This document shows, piece after piece, positions 1 through 9,102 of a stretch of 64,000 nt of DNA; position 1 is the first letter of the stretch, and each line of letters starts with the position of its first letter. The stretch is taken from NCBI GenBank assembly GCA_965200795.1, contig CBDAVB010000013.1, positions 1 to 64,000 of the forward strand, given 5' to 3'. Source of the stretch: Parashewanella sp965200795 (GTDB taxonomy: Bacteria > Pseudomonadota > Gammaproteobacteria > Enterobacterales > Shewanellaceae). A model generated the notes under the pieces. It did no database searches and was not told the origin of the DNA. It worked only from the letters and a program-made list of their open reading frames with translations. Made by a program: the position numbers and the translations under genes.

Positions 1-1679
1 GCTTATTTTAAGGCTTCATACTCTCATCAAATTTAATTATACCACTTGATTTTGAAGCTAAAAATTCCTGATTTATCTGATTCAGCTTGCCCTGAATGTC
101 GTCCAGTCGTTGAAGAACTACAGCAAACTATTGTAGAGCTGTCTGAGCGTGTTCAAATTTTAGAAGATGAAATCAAAGAGCTTAAGAATCAGAAAAAGAA
201 ACCCAAGTTCAAACCCAGCGGTATGGATGATAATACTGACCCTGACAACGATGAAAACGGTTCGAACAAAGGGAAGTCTGGCAAGCGAAAAGGAAAGCGC
301 GGTAAAACCTCGAACCTGCGCATCCATAATGAAAAAGTCATAGAGCCGGAAGGTCACATTCCATCAAACGCTCAATTCATCGGCTATAAAACTTTTGTTG
401 TTCAAGACATCGAAATTAACAACATCAATACTTGTTACAAGATGGCCCGCTACCGTCTCGCTGACGGCAAGATAGTATCAGGCCAACTCCCGGCAGAGCT
501 CAAAGGCTCGCACTTTGGTACAACATTAAGAACTTATGTGCTGTATCAGCACCATCATTGTCAAGTGACTCAGTCGCTACTGCTCGAACAACTCAGAGAG
601 TGGGGCGTCGATATTTCAGCAGGCCAACTCAATCGTTTGTTATCAGAAAAATATGATGACTTTCATCACGAGAAGGATGACTTATTGACTAAAGGGCTAA
701 GCGGTACAGGTTACATTACGACCGATGATACAGGTGGACGTCATCAAGGCAAAAATGGGTTTGTCACTCATATCGGTAATGAGCTGTTTGCTTGGTTTCA
801 AAGTTCAAAAAGCAAAAGCAGAGTAAATTTCTTGTCATTGCTGTGTGCGGATCAACTCGGGTATCGCATTAATACTGCGGCGCTGAATTATATGAAGCAA
901 CAAAGGTTACCCATGGCACAACGGGAAAGTCTTGCTAATCACCCATGTCAATTTTTTAATAATGAAGCACAATGGCTGGAGCATTTACAGCAGCTCGGAT
1001 TTACCAGCGAACGTCATATTCGATGTGCGACCGAAGGGGCATTATTTGCTCAAGCCGTTGAAGTGCAACCTATCGAATCATTGGTGGTTGTCAGTGATGG
1101 CGCGGGACAATTTAAGGTACTCATTCACGCTCTGTGCTGGGTTCATGCTGAAAGGCTCATCCACAATCTTATTCCACTTTGCCCAGAACACCGTAGTGAT
1201 ATCAAAAAAGTGAGAGATGAGATTTGGGATTTTTACCGTGAGCTTAAACGTTATAAAGTTCAGCCTTGTATCAAGAAAGCAGAACAACTCTCTCAAAGGT
1301 TTGATGATATTTTTACGCAAAAGACCAGTTATCAAACCTTGAATCAACAGCTAAAGCGACTGCACAAACATAAGTCGTCGCTACTTCGAGTACTGGAACG
1401 ACCTGAAATTCCGATACATACCAACGGCAGTGAAAACGATTTGCGAGAACATGTCAAAAGGCGAAAAGTCAGTGGTGGAACAAGAAGTGATTTAGGACGC
1501 CGATGCCGAGACACCTTTTCGAGTTTGCGCAAAACCTGCCAAAAACAAAACGTGTCATTTTGGGCGTTTTTAAATGACAGGCTTTCTCTTAAAAATACCA
1601 TCCCTTTACTGGGAGACTTGGTGCTGCAAGGGTCTCGAACTACCACAACTTATTGAGTAGTTACTTTTTCATGACCGAC
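1..1679 (+). mobile_element. IS66-like element, right part; left end outside window
   Basis: The element carries one large transposase gene and no tnpA/tnpB-like ORFs are visible inside the window, as in the single-gene ISBst12-type IS66 elements. Its right end can be placed at 1679. The sequence just beyond (tagttaaaat...) is the 3' flank shared by the two paralogous genes at 1697 and 3112, while the sequence before it (...ctttttcatgaccgac) is absent from the second paralog. The left end and its inverted repeat were not found in the first 45 bases, so the element is probably cut by the window edge. Confidence 0.7.
46..1656 (+). CDS. IS66-family transposase
   Basis: DDE transposase of the IS66 (TnpC) type, 536 residues if the TTG at 46 is used; a true start upstream of the window cannot be excluded. 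The N-terminus (about residues 20-50) is a leucine/glutamate-rich coiled coil, followed by a Lys/Gly/Asp-rich linker typical of the family. The catalytic triad is visible: D227/D228 in a TTDDTGG motif, D351 in VVSDGAGQF, and E463 in the HTNGSENDLR motif, followed by the family block RRKVSGGTRS. No frameshift or internal stop is present, so the protein looks intact. It converges on the hypothetical gene at 1697. Confidence 0.9.
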   Translation: MILKLKIPDLSDSACPECRPVVEELQQTIVELSERVQILEDEIKELKNQKKKPKFKPSGMDDNTDPDNDENGSNKGKSGKRKGKRGKTSNLRIHNEKVIEPEGHIPSNAQFIGYKTFVVQDIEINNINTCYKMARYRLADGKIVSGQLPAELKGSHFGTTLRTYVLYQHHHCQVTQSLLLEQLREWGVDISAGQLNRLLSEKYDDFHHEKDDLLTKGLSGTGYITTDDTGGRHQGKNGFVTHIGNELFAWFQSSKSKSRVNFLSLLCADQLGYRINTAALNYMKQQRLPMAQRESLANHPCQFFNNEAQWLEHLQQLGFTSERHIRCATEGALFAQAVEVQPIESLVVVSDGAGQFKVLIHALCWVHAERLIHNLIPLCPEHRSDIKKVRDEIWDFYRELKRYKVQPCIKKAEQLSQRFDDIFTQKTSYQTLNQQLKRLHKHKSSLLRVLERPEIPIHTNGSENDLREHVKRRKVSGGTRSDLGRRCRDTFSSLRKTCQKQNVSFWAFLNDRLSLKNTIPLLGDLVLQGSRTTTTY

Positions 1680-1696
1680 TAGTTAAAATAAAAAAT

Positions 1697-2659
1697 TTAC
1701 GGTAATTTAATGATAATGTTTTCAACTAATATACGGACAGAGGTAATCATAAAATTCAATTTTAATAATGATAAAATATGTTTTATACCTTTCGGAATGC
1801 GTTTTTTACACTCTTCAAGCCACGTTTCCACTGATTGCCCCAGCCGATAAATATCACTATAGGTTCCTGTCCGCTCAATGTTGTTAAAAGGGCAGAAATC
1901 AAATTGAGTCGCCGCGATTTCAACGGCTTTGAAAAAACCGGCTTCAATTTTCAAAATAGGATCAGGCAAAGCCTCATCTTTTTTTTCGGACACAGCTTTT
2001 AAAGTCGCTACCTGAGACTCAACACTAGTCATGATATCATGCGTTTCAGGTAAAATGATTTCATTAAGGATATTTTGCTTACTGTCTTCTGCTACAGGGC
2101 CGCCAAAGCGAATTTCAAAGAAATCAATGTTACTAATATACACTTCAGTGATGAATGCGCAATGCTTCTCGATCAGGGCAATCGCGTCGGCATCACCTTT
2201 AAAAAAATGATAGTGAGCGATTGCTTTTTCCGGCTTTTCTGCCGCGGGCAGAACTTCCTTTTCCGGCTTTTCAGTAGCCGCCGGAGGAACTTTCTTTTCC
2301 GGGTTGTCTGACGTTTTTCGGCCGGGAGTAATCTTCCATAATGTTGAGATCTTGCGGATGTCATTCGGGTTCTTTTTCGGATCAGACCGCAATAAGCTAT
2401 AAAAGTTTTTTTCTATATAAGACGCGAAACCGCGTCCGATACTCAAATAATCATCATGACTGAATCCGGCTTCTGGGTGAATTACTTCTTCCACATAATA
2501 ATCCTCTGTCTTATCAGTTTCGCTTTCATTACAAAACATCTTTAAAATGACTTTATCTTCAGGCCAATCATCTATGTGATAATTCTTATCATCAAACTCT
2601 AATATTTTTTGAAATTCAAAAGAAACACCCGGCGGCAAACCAATAGCAAAAGCACTCAT
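1697..2659 (-). CDS. hypothetical protein, copy A of a duplicated family
   Basis: I do not recognise this protein. It is about 320 residues from the ATG at 2659, chosen because the paralog at 6683 starts at the same place (MSxFxIxLP). A longer reading from 2671 adds four residues. Features: a globular N-terminal part, a Pro/Lys/Glu-rich low-complexity linker with an imperfect repeat (EKPEK...PAAEKPEK, around residues 125-155), then a helical C-terminal half ending in a hydrophobic segment. A second, broken copy lies at 3112-6683, and the shared block FSHDD...KISTLWKIT...EKAI.HY.FFKGD makes the relation clear. Base composition is AT-rich compared with neighbouring core genes. A secreted or effector-like role is possible but unsupported. 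Confidence 0.6.
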   Translation of the reverse strand: MSAFAIGLPPGVSFEFQKILEFDDKNYHIDDWPEDKVILKMFCNESETDKTEDYYVEEVIHPEAGFSHDDYLSIGRGFASYIEKNFYSLLRSDPKKNPNDIRKISTLWKITPGRKTSDNPEKKVPPAATEKPEKEVLPAAEKPEKAIAHYHFFKGDADAIALIEKHCAFITEVYISNIDFFEIRFGGPVAEDSKQNILNEIILPETHDIMTSVESQVATLKAVSEKKDEALPDPILKIEAGFFKAVEIAATQFDFCPFNNIERTGTYSDIYRLGQSVETWLEECKKRIPKGIKHILSLLKLNFMITSVRILVENIIIKLP

Positions 2660-2671
2660 AAAATTTCTCAC

Positions 2672-2814
2672 TTATCTAACTTACTGAAATACAGTCTTAC
2701 GGACGAATACCATTAATCGTAAGCGACTGCCCGCAGATTTGTCAGATTTCCTGACGCCCGGCTTCAGCACTGTGCGATGGCGCAAATATAGCTGCTTGTC
2801 ATCCGAAACAGACT
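2672..2814. repeat. degenerate palindromic repeat inserted upstream of copy A
   Basis: Compared with the homologous region upstream of copy B (6684-6700), this gap has about 140 extra bases. Within them, 2716-2800 resembles the dispersed repeat family of this window: taagcgactgcccgcagatttg..., then a tgacgcccggctt block like the tgacgcccgtctta of the copy at 36394, then a gcactgtgcg block. It is too decayed to define both ends. Confidence 0.4.
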
Positions 2815-2985
2815 TTATTGAATTTAAATGGTTACTTTTGTTTTTTTTCGCAAAAATTACCCGCGTTCAGAGCATGTCTTAAACGGTTTCTCCGGCAGCC
2901 GCTTATGGGTAGATCTGATAATCAACTTCTCAATTCCGGGATTATTGTATAATCATTTATCTGAATAAAATCTTTACCGTAGAGC
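2815..2985. repeat. duplicated intergenic segment (partner 6695-6855)
   Basis: This stretch aligns with 6695-6855, with shared blocks such as attgaatttaaat, cccg.attcagagc, ccggcagccg.tta and atgaataaaat.t.taccgta. At 6842 the last block is the start of the FAH-family gene; here the same first codons occur but the gene does not follow. The segment is thus the upstream part of a gene duplication that included the unknown gene and the first bases of the hydrolase gene. Confidence 0.7.
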
Positions 2986-3002
2986 TGATTCTTCGCGCTT
3001 TT

Positions 3003-3046
3003 GAGACTGTCCCCCGGCGTACCTTCCCGGTTTGTCACTGCTTAAA
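3003..3046 (+). repeat. single end of a CTGTCCC-type repeat
   Basis: The segment gagactgtccc...accttcccggtttgt.actgcttaa matches the copy at 36326-36370 and the ends of the MITE at 31155-31383. Only one end is visible here, so it is a solo remnant. Confidence 0.45.
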
Positions 3047-3111
3047 CCTAAAAACGCGGCTGGATGCGTAAAAGTCTGAAAACCGCATTATGTTTAGTTA
3101 AAATACAACAT

Positions 3112-3862
3112 TTACCGTAATTTTGTGATAATACTGTCAACTAAAATACAGACACAGGTAATTATGAGGTTCAAATTTAAGGAAAATAAAATATTTGTTT
3201 TTGCTTTCGGACTGCATTTTTTATACTTTTCCAGCCACGCTTCCATTGATTGCCTCAGCTGATATAAATCATTATAGGTTCCTGTCCGCTCAATGCTTTT
3301 AAAAGGGCAGTAATCAAATTGAGCCTCCGCGATTTCAACGGCTTTGAAAAAACCGGCTTCAGTTTTCAAAATAGAAACCGGCAAAGCCGCATCTTTTTTT
3401 TCGGGCAGAGCTTTTAAAGCCGTTACCTGTTTATCAAATTCAGCCATAATAAAATCCCGAAGATACACAAGGGATTCTGCAATGAGCTTTTTCCTGTGGA
3501 TATTGCCGAAACGGCCGCTGTTTCGTTCAATGCGTTCAGTTAGTTCAAGATGCTCTTTAATGATAAATTCGCAATGTTCCTTGATCAGGTCAATCGCATC
3601 GGTATCACCTTTAAAAAAATAATAGTGAACGATTGCTTTTTCCGGCTTTTCAGCCGCGGGCGGAACTTTCTCTTTCGGGTTGTCTGACGTTTTCCGGCCG
3701 TGATCTTCCATAATGTTGAGATCTTATCAATGTCCTTCGGATTCTTTTCCGGAACGGATAGCAATAAGCTGTCAATGTTGTTTTGTGTAAAAACCAAGAA
3801 CTGATAAGCAATACTCCAGATATCATCATGACTGAATCTTACGCTTTCAGAAGTTATTTTTT
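3112..3862 (-). pseudogene. copy B of the unknown gene, C-terminal part
   Basis: This is the 3' part of the paralog of the gene at 1697. The two C-termini match closely (IERTGTY.D.Y.L.QS.E.WLE..KK). The reading frame changes near 3705: copy A reads WKITPGRKTSDNP, whereas here a 4-base deletion moves the frame from WKITAGKR into GRKTSDNPKEK. Upstream, the gene runs into the end of an ISL3 element at 3863. It continues at 6516 on the other side of the ISL3/IS256 stack; joining the halves and removing one target duplication gives an uninterrupted ...DAKKITSESVRFSHDD... across the junction. With an insertion and two frameshifts, this copy is dead. Confidence 0.9.
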
Positions 3863-3876
3863 GGCTCTTCGTCGTT

Positions 3877-3960
3877 TCATATGGATTTGAGTAGATCTGA
3901 TACAGGGCTAGCAATCATAAAAATCATGGTAATAAATGTTCCTGTATTACGATACCCTCT
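3877..3960 (-). pseudogene. ISL3 transposase, displaced C-terminal fragment
   Basis: Read on the minus strand from 3960, the sequence continues the ISL3 transposase in frame: RGYRNTGTFITMIFMIASP..., ending with TGA at 3877-3879 next to the terminal inverted repeat. This is the C-terminus expected after the ARARG at the end of the main fragment at 5254. It proves that the IS256 entered the transposase gene. Confidence 0.9.
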
Positions 3961-5253
3961 GGTAGTGTTTAGAAATCTGTGTCATTTCGGTAAAATGTCA
4001 AAAACAGGAATGACATAATGACTCAAAATTTCGATTTCAATAAAGCTTTAGAACAACTTCAATCAGGTAAAGGTTTAACTGGTGCGGATGGTGTTCTCAC
4101 CCCTTTAATCAAACAACTAACAGAAGCAGCGCTTAAAGCAGAACTTGATCAACATTTAGACTCAGATCTTGAGCCCAATCGAAGAAATGGTTTTAGTAAA
4201 AAAACCGTTAAATCTTCAGTTGGCGAATTTGAGTTAGAAACGCCAAGAGACAGAGCCGGCAACTTTGAGCCTCAGCTTGTCAAAAAAAATCAAACTAAGC
4301 TCTCTGATGAAATTGATCGTAAGATTTTGTCAATGTTTTCAATGGGTATGAGTTATCGTGATATCAAATCTCATGTGGCTGATTTGTATGGTTTAGAGCT
4401 TTCAGAAGCCAGTTTGACGGCTGTGACCGATCAGCTTATTCCTCAGCTCAAAGAATGGCAGCAACGCAGTTTAGACGAGGTCTATCCAATTATTTGGCTG
4501 GATGCGATTCACTATAAAGTCAAAGACAATGGTCGCTATGTCAGTAAGGCTATTTACACGATTCTAGGCGTTAATCTCGAAGGTAAGAAAGAGTTACTTG
4601 GCCTGTATCTTTCAGAGTCAGAAGGTGCTAATTATTGGCTTTCGGTACTGACCGATCTTCATAATCGTGGTGTTAAGGATATCTTAATTGCTTGTGTTGA
4701 CGGGTTAAACGGTTTTCCTGAAGCTATTGCCAGCATTTACCCGGAGACAGAAGTTCAGCTTTGCGTAATTCATCAGGTACGCAACTCAATGAAGTATGTG
4801 GCATCTAAGCATCAAAAGGCGTTTATGGCTGATTTAAAGCCGGTTTACAGAGCGACAAGTAAATCGGCTGCTGAAACGGCTTTAGATGAGCTGGAAAACA
4901 AATGGGGTAGCCAGTATCCAATCGTTATCGACTCTTGGCGCAGAAAGTGGGAGAACTTGTCCGTTTACTTCAAATATCCAGAATATGTACGTCGAGTGAT
5001 TTACACGACCAATGCGATTGAAGCCGTACATCGCCAGTTTAGGAAACTCACCAAAACAAAAGGGGCATTTCCAAATGAAAACAGCTTGCTAAAATTGCTT
5101 TATGCGGGCATATTGAATGCCTCTAAAAAGTGGACAATGCCAGTCCAAAATTGGAGGCTAGCATTGTCACAATTTGCAATCCATTTTGAAGGCAGATTGG
5201 ATAACGTATTAGAAATTTAGAATTTAGGCTGACACAGAATTTTGAACGCCCTC
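3961..5253 (+). mobile_element. IS256-family element inside ISL3
   Basis: The element is 1293 bp. Its ends are imperfect 24-bp inverted repeats sharing the inner block TCTGTGTCA (17 of 24 positions agree by eye). It is flanked by the 8-bp direct repeat TACCCTCT (3953-3960 and 5254-5261). One intact transposase gene is inside. Its insertion into the ISL3 transposase gene is the most recent event of the stack. Confidence 0.95.
4018..5220 (+). CDS. IS256-family transposase
   Basis: Mutator-type DDE transposase of 400 residues, the normal IS256 length. The N-terminal part has the family signature of an LTP/TEAALKAELDQHL block, then ETPRDR..FEP. The catalytic core shows the first Asp in WLDAIHYKV, the second in ACVDGLNGFPEAI, and the Glu in TTNAIEAVHRQFRK near the C-terminus. 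The ATG at 4018 lies just inside the left inverted repeat. No stops or frameshifts are present, so it may be active. Confidence 0.95.
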   Translation: MTQNFDFNKALEQLQSGKGLTGADGVLTPLIKQLTEAALKAELDQHLDSDLEPNRRNGFSKKTVKSSVGEFELETPRDRAGNFEPQLVKKNQTKLSDEIDRKILSMFSMGMSYRDIKSHVADLYGLELSEASLTAVTDQLIPQLKEWQQRSLDEVYPIIWLDAIHYKVKDNGRYVSKAIYTILGVNLEGKKELLGLYLSESEGANYWLSVLTDLHNRGVKDILIACVDGLNGFPEAIASIYPETEVQLCVIHQVRNSMKYVASKHQKAFMADLKPVYRATSKSAAETALDELENKWGSQYPIVIDSWRRKWENLSVYFKYPEYVRRVIYTTNAIEAVHRQFRKLTKTKGAFPNENSLLKLLYAGILNASKKWTMPVQNWRLALSQFAIHFEGRLDNVLEI

Positions 5254-6449
5254 TACCCTCTGGCTCGTGCTCTAGCCGCTTGAAATAGACTATTTAAACC
5301 TTCCATACGAGCATTCGTATAAGTGGATGACCAGCGCTGTAAAATTCTCTCTGCATGCCTTTCCACAGTTGCAAGTGCTTTTCGAACGGGTTCTAACATC
5401 TCAATATCACCCAACTGCTCTTTTGCAAAATTAATGAAATACGTCAGCCTCCAGCGTGCAGCATGAGCGGTTTCAGCTTGACGTATCCACCTAAGTTGTT
5501 CCTTAATCCGCCAAGCTGTTGCTGTATTCAGGTCGCTGGATTCTAGCTCTGCAAGTGCTTCTTTTTGTTTCTCAGTAAATGAGCCATCTGCATTTTTTAG
5601 TACTGCCCAGCGCAGGCTCTTTGGATGCGGTTGGATTTTTCTCTCCGTTTTACGTACTTCATCAACCGCTTTAGTAAACAGTTGCACAACATGGAACCAA
5701 TCAACCGTTACGTTAGCATCCGGGAACTCTTCCTCTGTTGCTGACAGAAAGGCTCTTGACATATCACACACGACTTCAAGTACATTATCTGCTTTGCCTT
5801 GATGCTCTGTCAGAAAGGACTTAAATCGCTTAACGGTTTCCTTACCTTTTCCGGGCGTAGCGAACACAACAGGCTTGTCTTTCTTGTCCATATCAATGAA
5901 AACAGTAACATAGTTGTGGCCACGTTTAGCCGCCGTTTCATCGAATCCAATAGCTTTAAGTGCTGACAAGTCCATCAATGCTAATGCCTTGCTGACGTAG
6001 TGTTTGATGATGCGCCAAATACGTTTGTCACGAATTCCAACATATTCAGCACATGCCTTAACCGGCATTTCACGAGCCGGTACCAATACAGATTGTTCGA
6101 ACAATAACGTGAATTTACTACCCGCTCTCGCCCAAGGGACATTGACACGCTTAACGCCATGCTCAGCACATCGAGTTCTCGGGACGTTTGCTTTGATATA
6201 ACAGTGGTGCTGAAAGAAATTGAGATGACGCCAAGTCAGCGATTTAAAGTCATGTGCCGGACAAGCTTTTGAGCAAGTCGGGCAGGGATACAAGCTTCCT
6301 CGTTCAGCTTCAATTTCGAGAACAAGTTCATTAGGTGAGGCTAATATATCCAGGTGTTGGTTAACCAACTTCCAAGGCGCTTCTATACCAAGGCCGAGCA
6401 TCAAAACTTGATTTCCATCCATGTATTTACTTCCAACTCTTGACTGCAA
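5254..6449 (-). pseudogene. ISL3-family transposase, main fragment truncated by IS256
   Basis: This fragment covers roughly the first 398 residues of an ISL3 transposase. It has an N-terminal zinc-finger-like CPTCSKACPAHD, an HTH region, and the DDE core with GFDETAAKRGHNYVTVFIDMD, CDMSRAFLSA and the ARMEGLNSLFQAARARARG block. The reading frame ends in a TAG made at the IS256 target site; the missing tail lies at 3877-3960. The ATG at 6422 (MDGNQVLML) is an alternative start. The product is probably inactive. Confidence 0.9.
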
Positions 6450-6508
6450 AACTGGGTTTATTATCTCAGAAATAAATCCATTAAATCCACACTAAACGAC
6501 GAAGAGCC

Positions 6509-6683
6509 TATTTTTTTAGCGTCAAATTTATCCGTCTTATCAGTTCCGCTTTCTTTAGCCAATATCATTAAAATGACTTTATCTTCGGGGAAATGTGCTA
6601 CGGGATAATCCTCATCATCAGCCGCTAATGTTTTTTTGAAATTCAAGTGAAACACATGGCAGATCAATAGAAAAAGTACTCAT
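6509..6683 (-). pseudogene. copy B of the unknown gene, N-terminal part
   Basis: The ATG at 6683 gives MSTFSIDLP..SLEFQK, matching copy A (MSAFAIGLPPGVSFEFQK). Copy A then has a run of six A, but this copy has seven, which shifts the frame straight into a TGA. The right sequence continues in the other frame (TLAADDEDYP..HFPEDKVILM). The fragment ends at the ISL3 target duplication TATTTTTT; the rest of the gene is at 3112-3854. Confidence 0.85.
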
Positions 6684-6841
6684 AAGATTAATTAATTGAA
6701 TTTAAATATTTATTTTGCTTTTTTTGTAAGAATCACCCGTATTCAGAGCTTGTTTTAAGCGGTTTATCCGGCAGCCGTTTATTTGATGTTGATGAACTGT
6801 TCAACTCCGGTATGATTCTATATCATTTTTATGAATAAAAT

Positions 6842-7477
6842 ATGTACCGTATAGGTGACGCTTTGAACTTTATCCGATATCAAAACCGAAATATCATTCC
6901 TTCAAAAATCCTCTGTATCGGCCGTAATTATGCTGATCATATTCATGAGCTGAATAATGACATGCCCGATGAGCCGGTGATTTTTATCAAACCCAACTCT
7001 GCGATCAGCGGTGAAATTAAGTTTTGTGATGATTTACATTATGAGGGTGAGCTGTGTTTTCTGATTGAGAACGGCAGCTACGCCGCGGTGGGTTTCGGCA
7101 TTGATTTCACCAGGCGAAACTTACAATCAGAGCTCAAGCAAAAGGGACTGCCGTGGGAGCGGGCCAAAGCCTTTAACGCATCAGCGGTATTTAGTGATTT
7201 TATCCCTCTGCCTGAGAATATCACTCAGCTTGGTATCACTTTACGCGTCAATAACGAGCTGAGACAGAAAGGCGGCTATGAGTTAATGACGTACAAGCCG
7301 GAAACCTGTTTAGCGGCGATTAAACGGGACTTCGCTCTGGAAGACGGTGATATCGTGATGACGGGAACGCCCAAGGGCGTGGGAGCCGTCGCGTTAGGCG
7401 ATCAGCTGCTCGCCAGAGTGACTTACGCGGAGCAAACGCTGCTTGAAGCCCGCTGGCGAGTGAATCGGCGGAGCTAA
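6842..7477 (+). CDS. fumarylacetoacetate hydrolase (FAH)-family protein
   Basis: 211 residues, the size of the small single-domain FAH proteins (YcgM type: fumarylpyruvate hydrolases and 2-oxo-acid decarboxylases). The N-terminal block SKILCIGRNYADHIHEL is a family hallmark. The divalent metal ligands are visible as E68 and E70 in HYEGELCFLI and D88 in GIDFTRRNLQ. The C-terminal loop is MTGTPKGVGAV. It may act in aromatic catabolism or as an oxaloacetate tautomerase-like enzyme; the substrate cannot be told. The start lies in a segment that is duplicated at 2815-2985. The stop overlaps the convergent dehydrogenase gene by four bases. Confidence 0.9.
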   Translation: MYRIGDALNFIRYQNRNIIPSKILCIGRNYADHIHELNNDMPDEPVIFIKPNSAISGEIKFCDDLHYEGELCFLIENGSYAAVGFGIDFTRRNLQSELKQKGLPWERAKAFNASAVFSDFIPLPENITQLGITLRVNNELRQKGGYELMTYKPETCLAAIKRDFALEDGDIVMTGTPKGVGAVALGDQLLARVTYAEQTLLEARWRVNRRS

Positions 7478-8400
7478 TATCCCAGAGCGAAATCAACCTG
7501 ATACAACAAGTCGGCACCTTTTAGCCAGCGGCGGTAATTTTCAGCGAATACATCAACGATTTGTCTGATATCGCCGGGTGCGGCGACATGAGGAGTAATG
7601 ACGGCGTTATCCCGCTGCCAGATTTCTTCAGTTTCAGGCAGCGGCTCGGTCTTAAATACATCTAATACGGCGTGCATACCCGGGCGCTCGATCAGCAGCG
7701 TATTCAAAGCCGTTAAATCAACCGCGTTACCGCGTCCGACATTAAAGAATACCGCATCGTCCCTGAGGAGACTCAGGCGCTGCCGATTAAAAATATCCCT
7801 GGTTTGCGGGCTATCCGGCAATACTGAAACCACAGCATCGGCAGACGGTAATTCCTTGTCTAAATACGACATATCATGACATTCATCAAAACCGGGTTTG
7901 CTTTCTCCCAGACGGCTGATGCCGGTGGTTTTCATGCCGAATAATTTAGCGGCCCGGGCAAGATGCTGACCTATTGAGCCCGTACCGAGGATCAGAATAC
8001 GTTTATTCAGCAGCTTAGGGTCATTCAAAAATCGCCAAACCTGCTGTTTCTGCTGCCGCTGATAGGCATCATGATTTCGATAGCGGGCAATAAGGTAGCC
8101 GAACACATATTCGCTCATCATAGAGCCGAAAGCATCCCGGATATTGGTCAGTTGATAATCGCAGCGCTTTGACGCTGATAGCAGCTTATCGACGCCCGAA
8201 TAAGTGGATTGCAGCCATTTTAAGTTTTTAGCCAGATCAACGATCGGTGCCGCCAGCGGCGGATCGGCTAACCAGATATTGGTCCGGGTGATATGGCCGG
8301 TTGCGTCGTCGGCAATTTCAAGCTCAGGCAAATTACGCGCCCGCAGCAGTTCAAGGTATCGCGCGTTATCATAGGTGAGCAATAACAATTTATTTGACAT
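7474..8400 (-). CDS. D-2-hydroxyacid dehydrogenase, NAD(P)-dependent
   Basis: 308 residues, resembling the GhrA-like branch of 2-hydroxyacid dehydrogenases that reduce glyoxylate or hydroxypyruvate. The Rossmann motif GTGSIG (about residue 139) follows a short catalytic-domain segment. The catalytic set is present: Arg in NVGRGNAVD, Glu in DVFKTEPLPE, and His in TPHVAAP. It lies 12 bases downstream of the ugpQ-like gene's stop, on the opposite side from the FAH gene with which it converges. The exact substrate is not evident. Confidence 0.9.
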   Translation of the reverse strand: MSNKLLLLTYDNARYLELLRARNLPELEIADDATGHITRTNIWLADPPLAAPIVDLAKNLKWLQSTYSGVDKLLSASKRCDYQLTNIRDAFGSMMSEYVFGYLIARYRNHDAYQRQQKQQVWRFLNDPKLLNKRILILGTGSIGQHLARAAKLFGMKTTGISRLGESKPGFDECHDMSYLDKELPSADAVVSVLPDSPQTRDIFNRQRLSLLRDDAVFFNVGRGNAVDLTALNTLLIERPGMHAVLDVFKTEPLPETEEIWQRDNAVITPHVAAPGDIRQIVDVFAENYRRWLKGADLLYQVDFALGY

Positions 8401-8412
8401 GATTTATCACCT

Positions 8413-9102
8413 TTATGAATTAAAAAACCCGATGGCTTTATCCGGGTAATCAGTAAAAATGCCGTCTACCCCCATTTCAGCGAGCATGTTCATATCTTCC
8501 CTGTGATTCACCGTAAAGACATTCACCGATTTGCCCCGGTTATGGGCGTCTTCGACCATAGCCTGATTGACAAAGTTCAGTGATAAATTAACCGCTACCG
8601 CCTCGAGCGAAGTGGCTGCCTGAGCTAAGTCCAGCGGGACGCCGTCGATGATAGGAGCGATAGCGGCGTCAGGAATATACTGCTTCAGCTGCTGTAATTC
8701 GAAGTGCTTAAAAGAAGAAAACAAGATGTCCCGCGAAGTGAAATTGAGTTTTTGAATTGCCTTCGGGTAAAACTCAGTCAGCGGCTCAACGGTATCAAAA
8801 CCTTTGAGCTCAATGTTAACCTCGCAACGTCCGGCCACAAGATTCATCACTTGCCACAGGGTCGGGATATTCTGATCTTCAATAGTGAGATTTTGCAGGG
8901 TTTCTAAGGTCAAATCAGCGACCAGACCTTTCTGCCTGGTCAGACGATCGGCGCGCCTGTCGTGAAAGACAATGAGTTCCCCCCCGACATTATGCACATC
9001 AAGCTCGACGGCGTCCGCGCCCATTTGAATGGCTTTGTCGAAAGCTAACAGAGTATTTTCCGGATAATAACCACTGGCGCCGCGGTGTGCGTATATTTTC
9101 AT
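8413..9102 (-). CDS. ugpQ: glycerophosphodiester phosphodiesterase
   Basis: 229 residues, a cytosolic UgpQ-type enzyme that releases glycerol-3-phosphate from glycerophosphodiesters. The family motifs are clear: YAHRGASGYYPENTLLAF at the N-terminus (catalytic His, Arg), AVELDVH (metal ligands), IVFHD (second catalytic His), NIELKG, and VFTVNHREDM...GVDGIFTDYP at the C-terminus. No signal peptide is seen. Its ATG overlaps the stop of the MscK-like gene by one base (TGATG), so the two are translationally coupled. A glycerol-3-phosphate dehydrogenase-like gene lies 10 kb away at 19364. Confidence 0.93.
   Translation of the reverse strand: MKIYAHRGASGYYPENTLLAFDKAIQMGADAVELDVHNVGGELIVFHDRRADRLTRQKGLVADLTLETLQNLTIEDQNIPTLWQVMNLVAGRCEVNIELKGFDTVEPLTEFYPKAIQKLNFTSRDILFSSFKHFELQQLKQYIPDAAIAPIIDGVPLDLAQAATSLEAVAVNLSLNFVNQAMVEDAHNRGKSVNVFTVNHREDMNMLAEMGVDGIFTDYPDKAIGFFNS

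Larger units (their letters stand above)
3863..6508 (-). mobile_element. ISL3-family element, itself split by IS256
   Basis: The ends are 15-bp perfect inverted repeats: ggctcttcgtcgttt at 3863-3877 and its complement at 6494-6508. Both sides carry the 8-bp direct repeat TATTTTTT (3855-3862 and 6509-6516), the target duplication expected for ISL3. Without the nested IS256 and its duplication the element is about 1345 bp, a normal ISL3 length. It interrupts copy B of the unknown gene. Confidence 0.95.
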
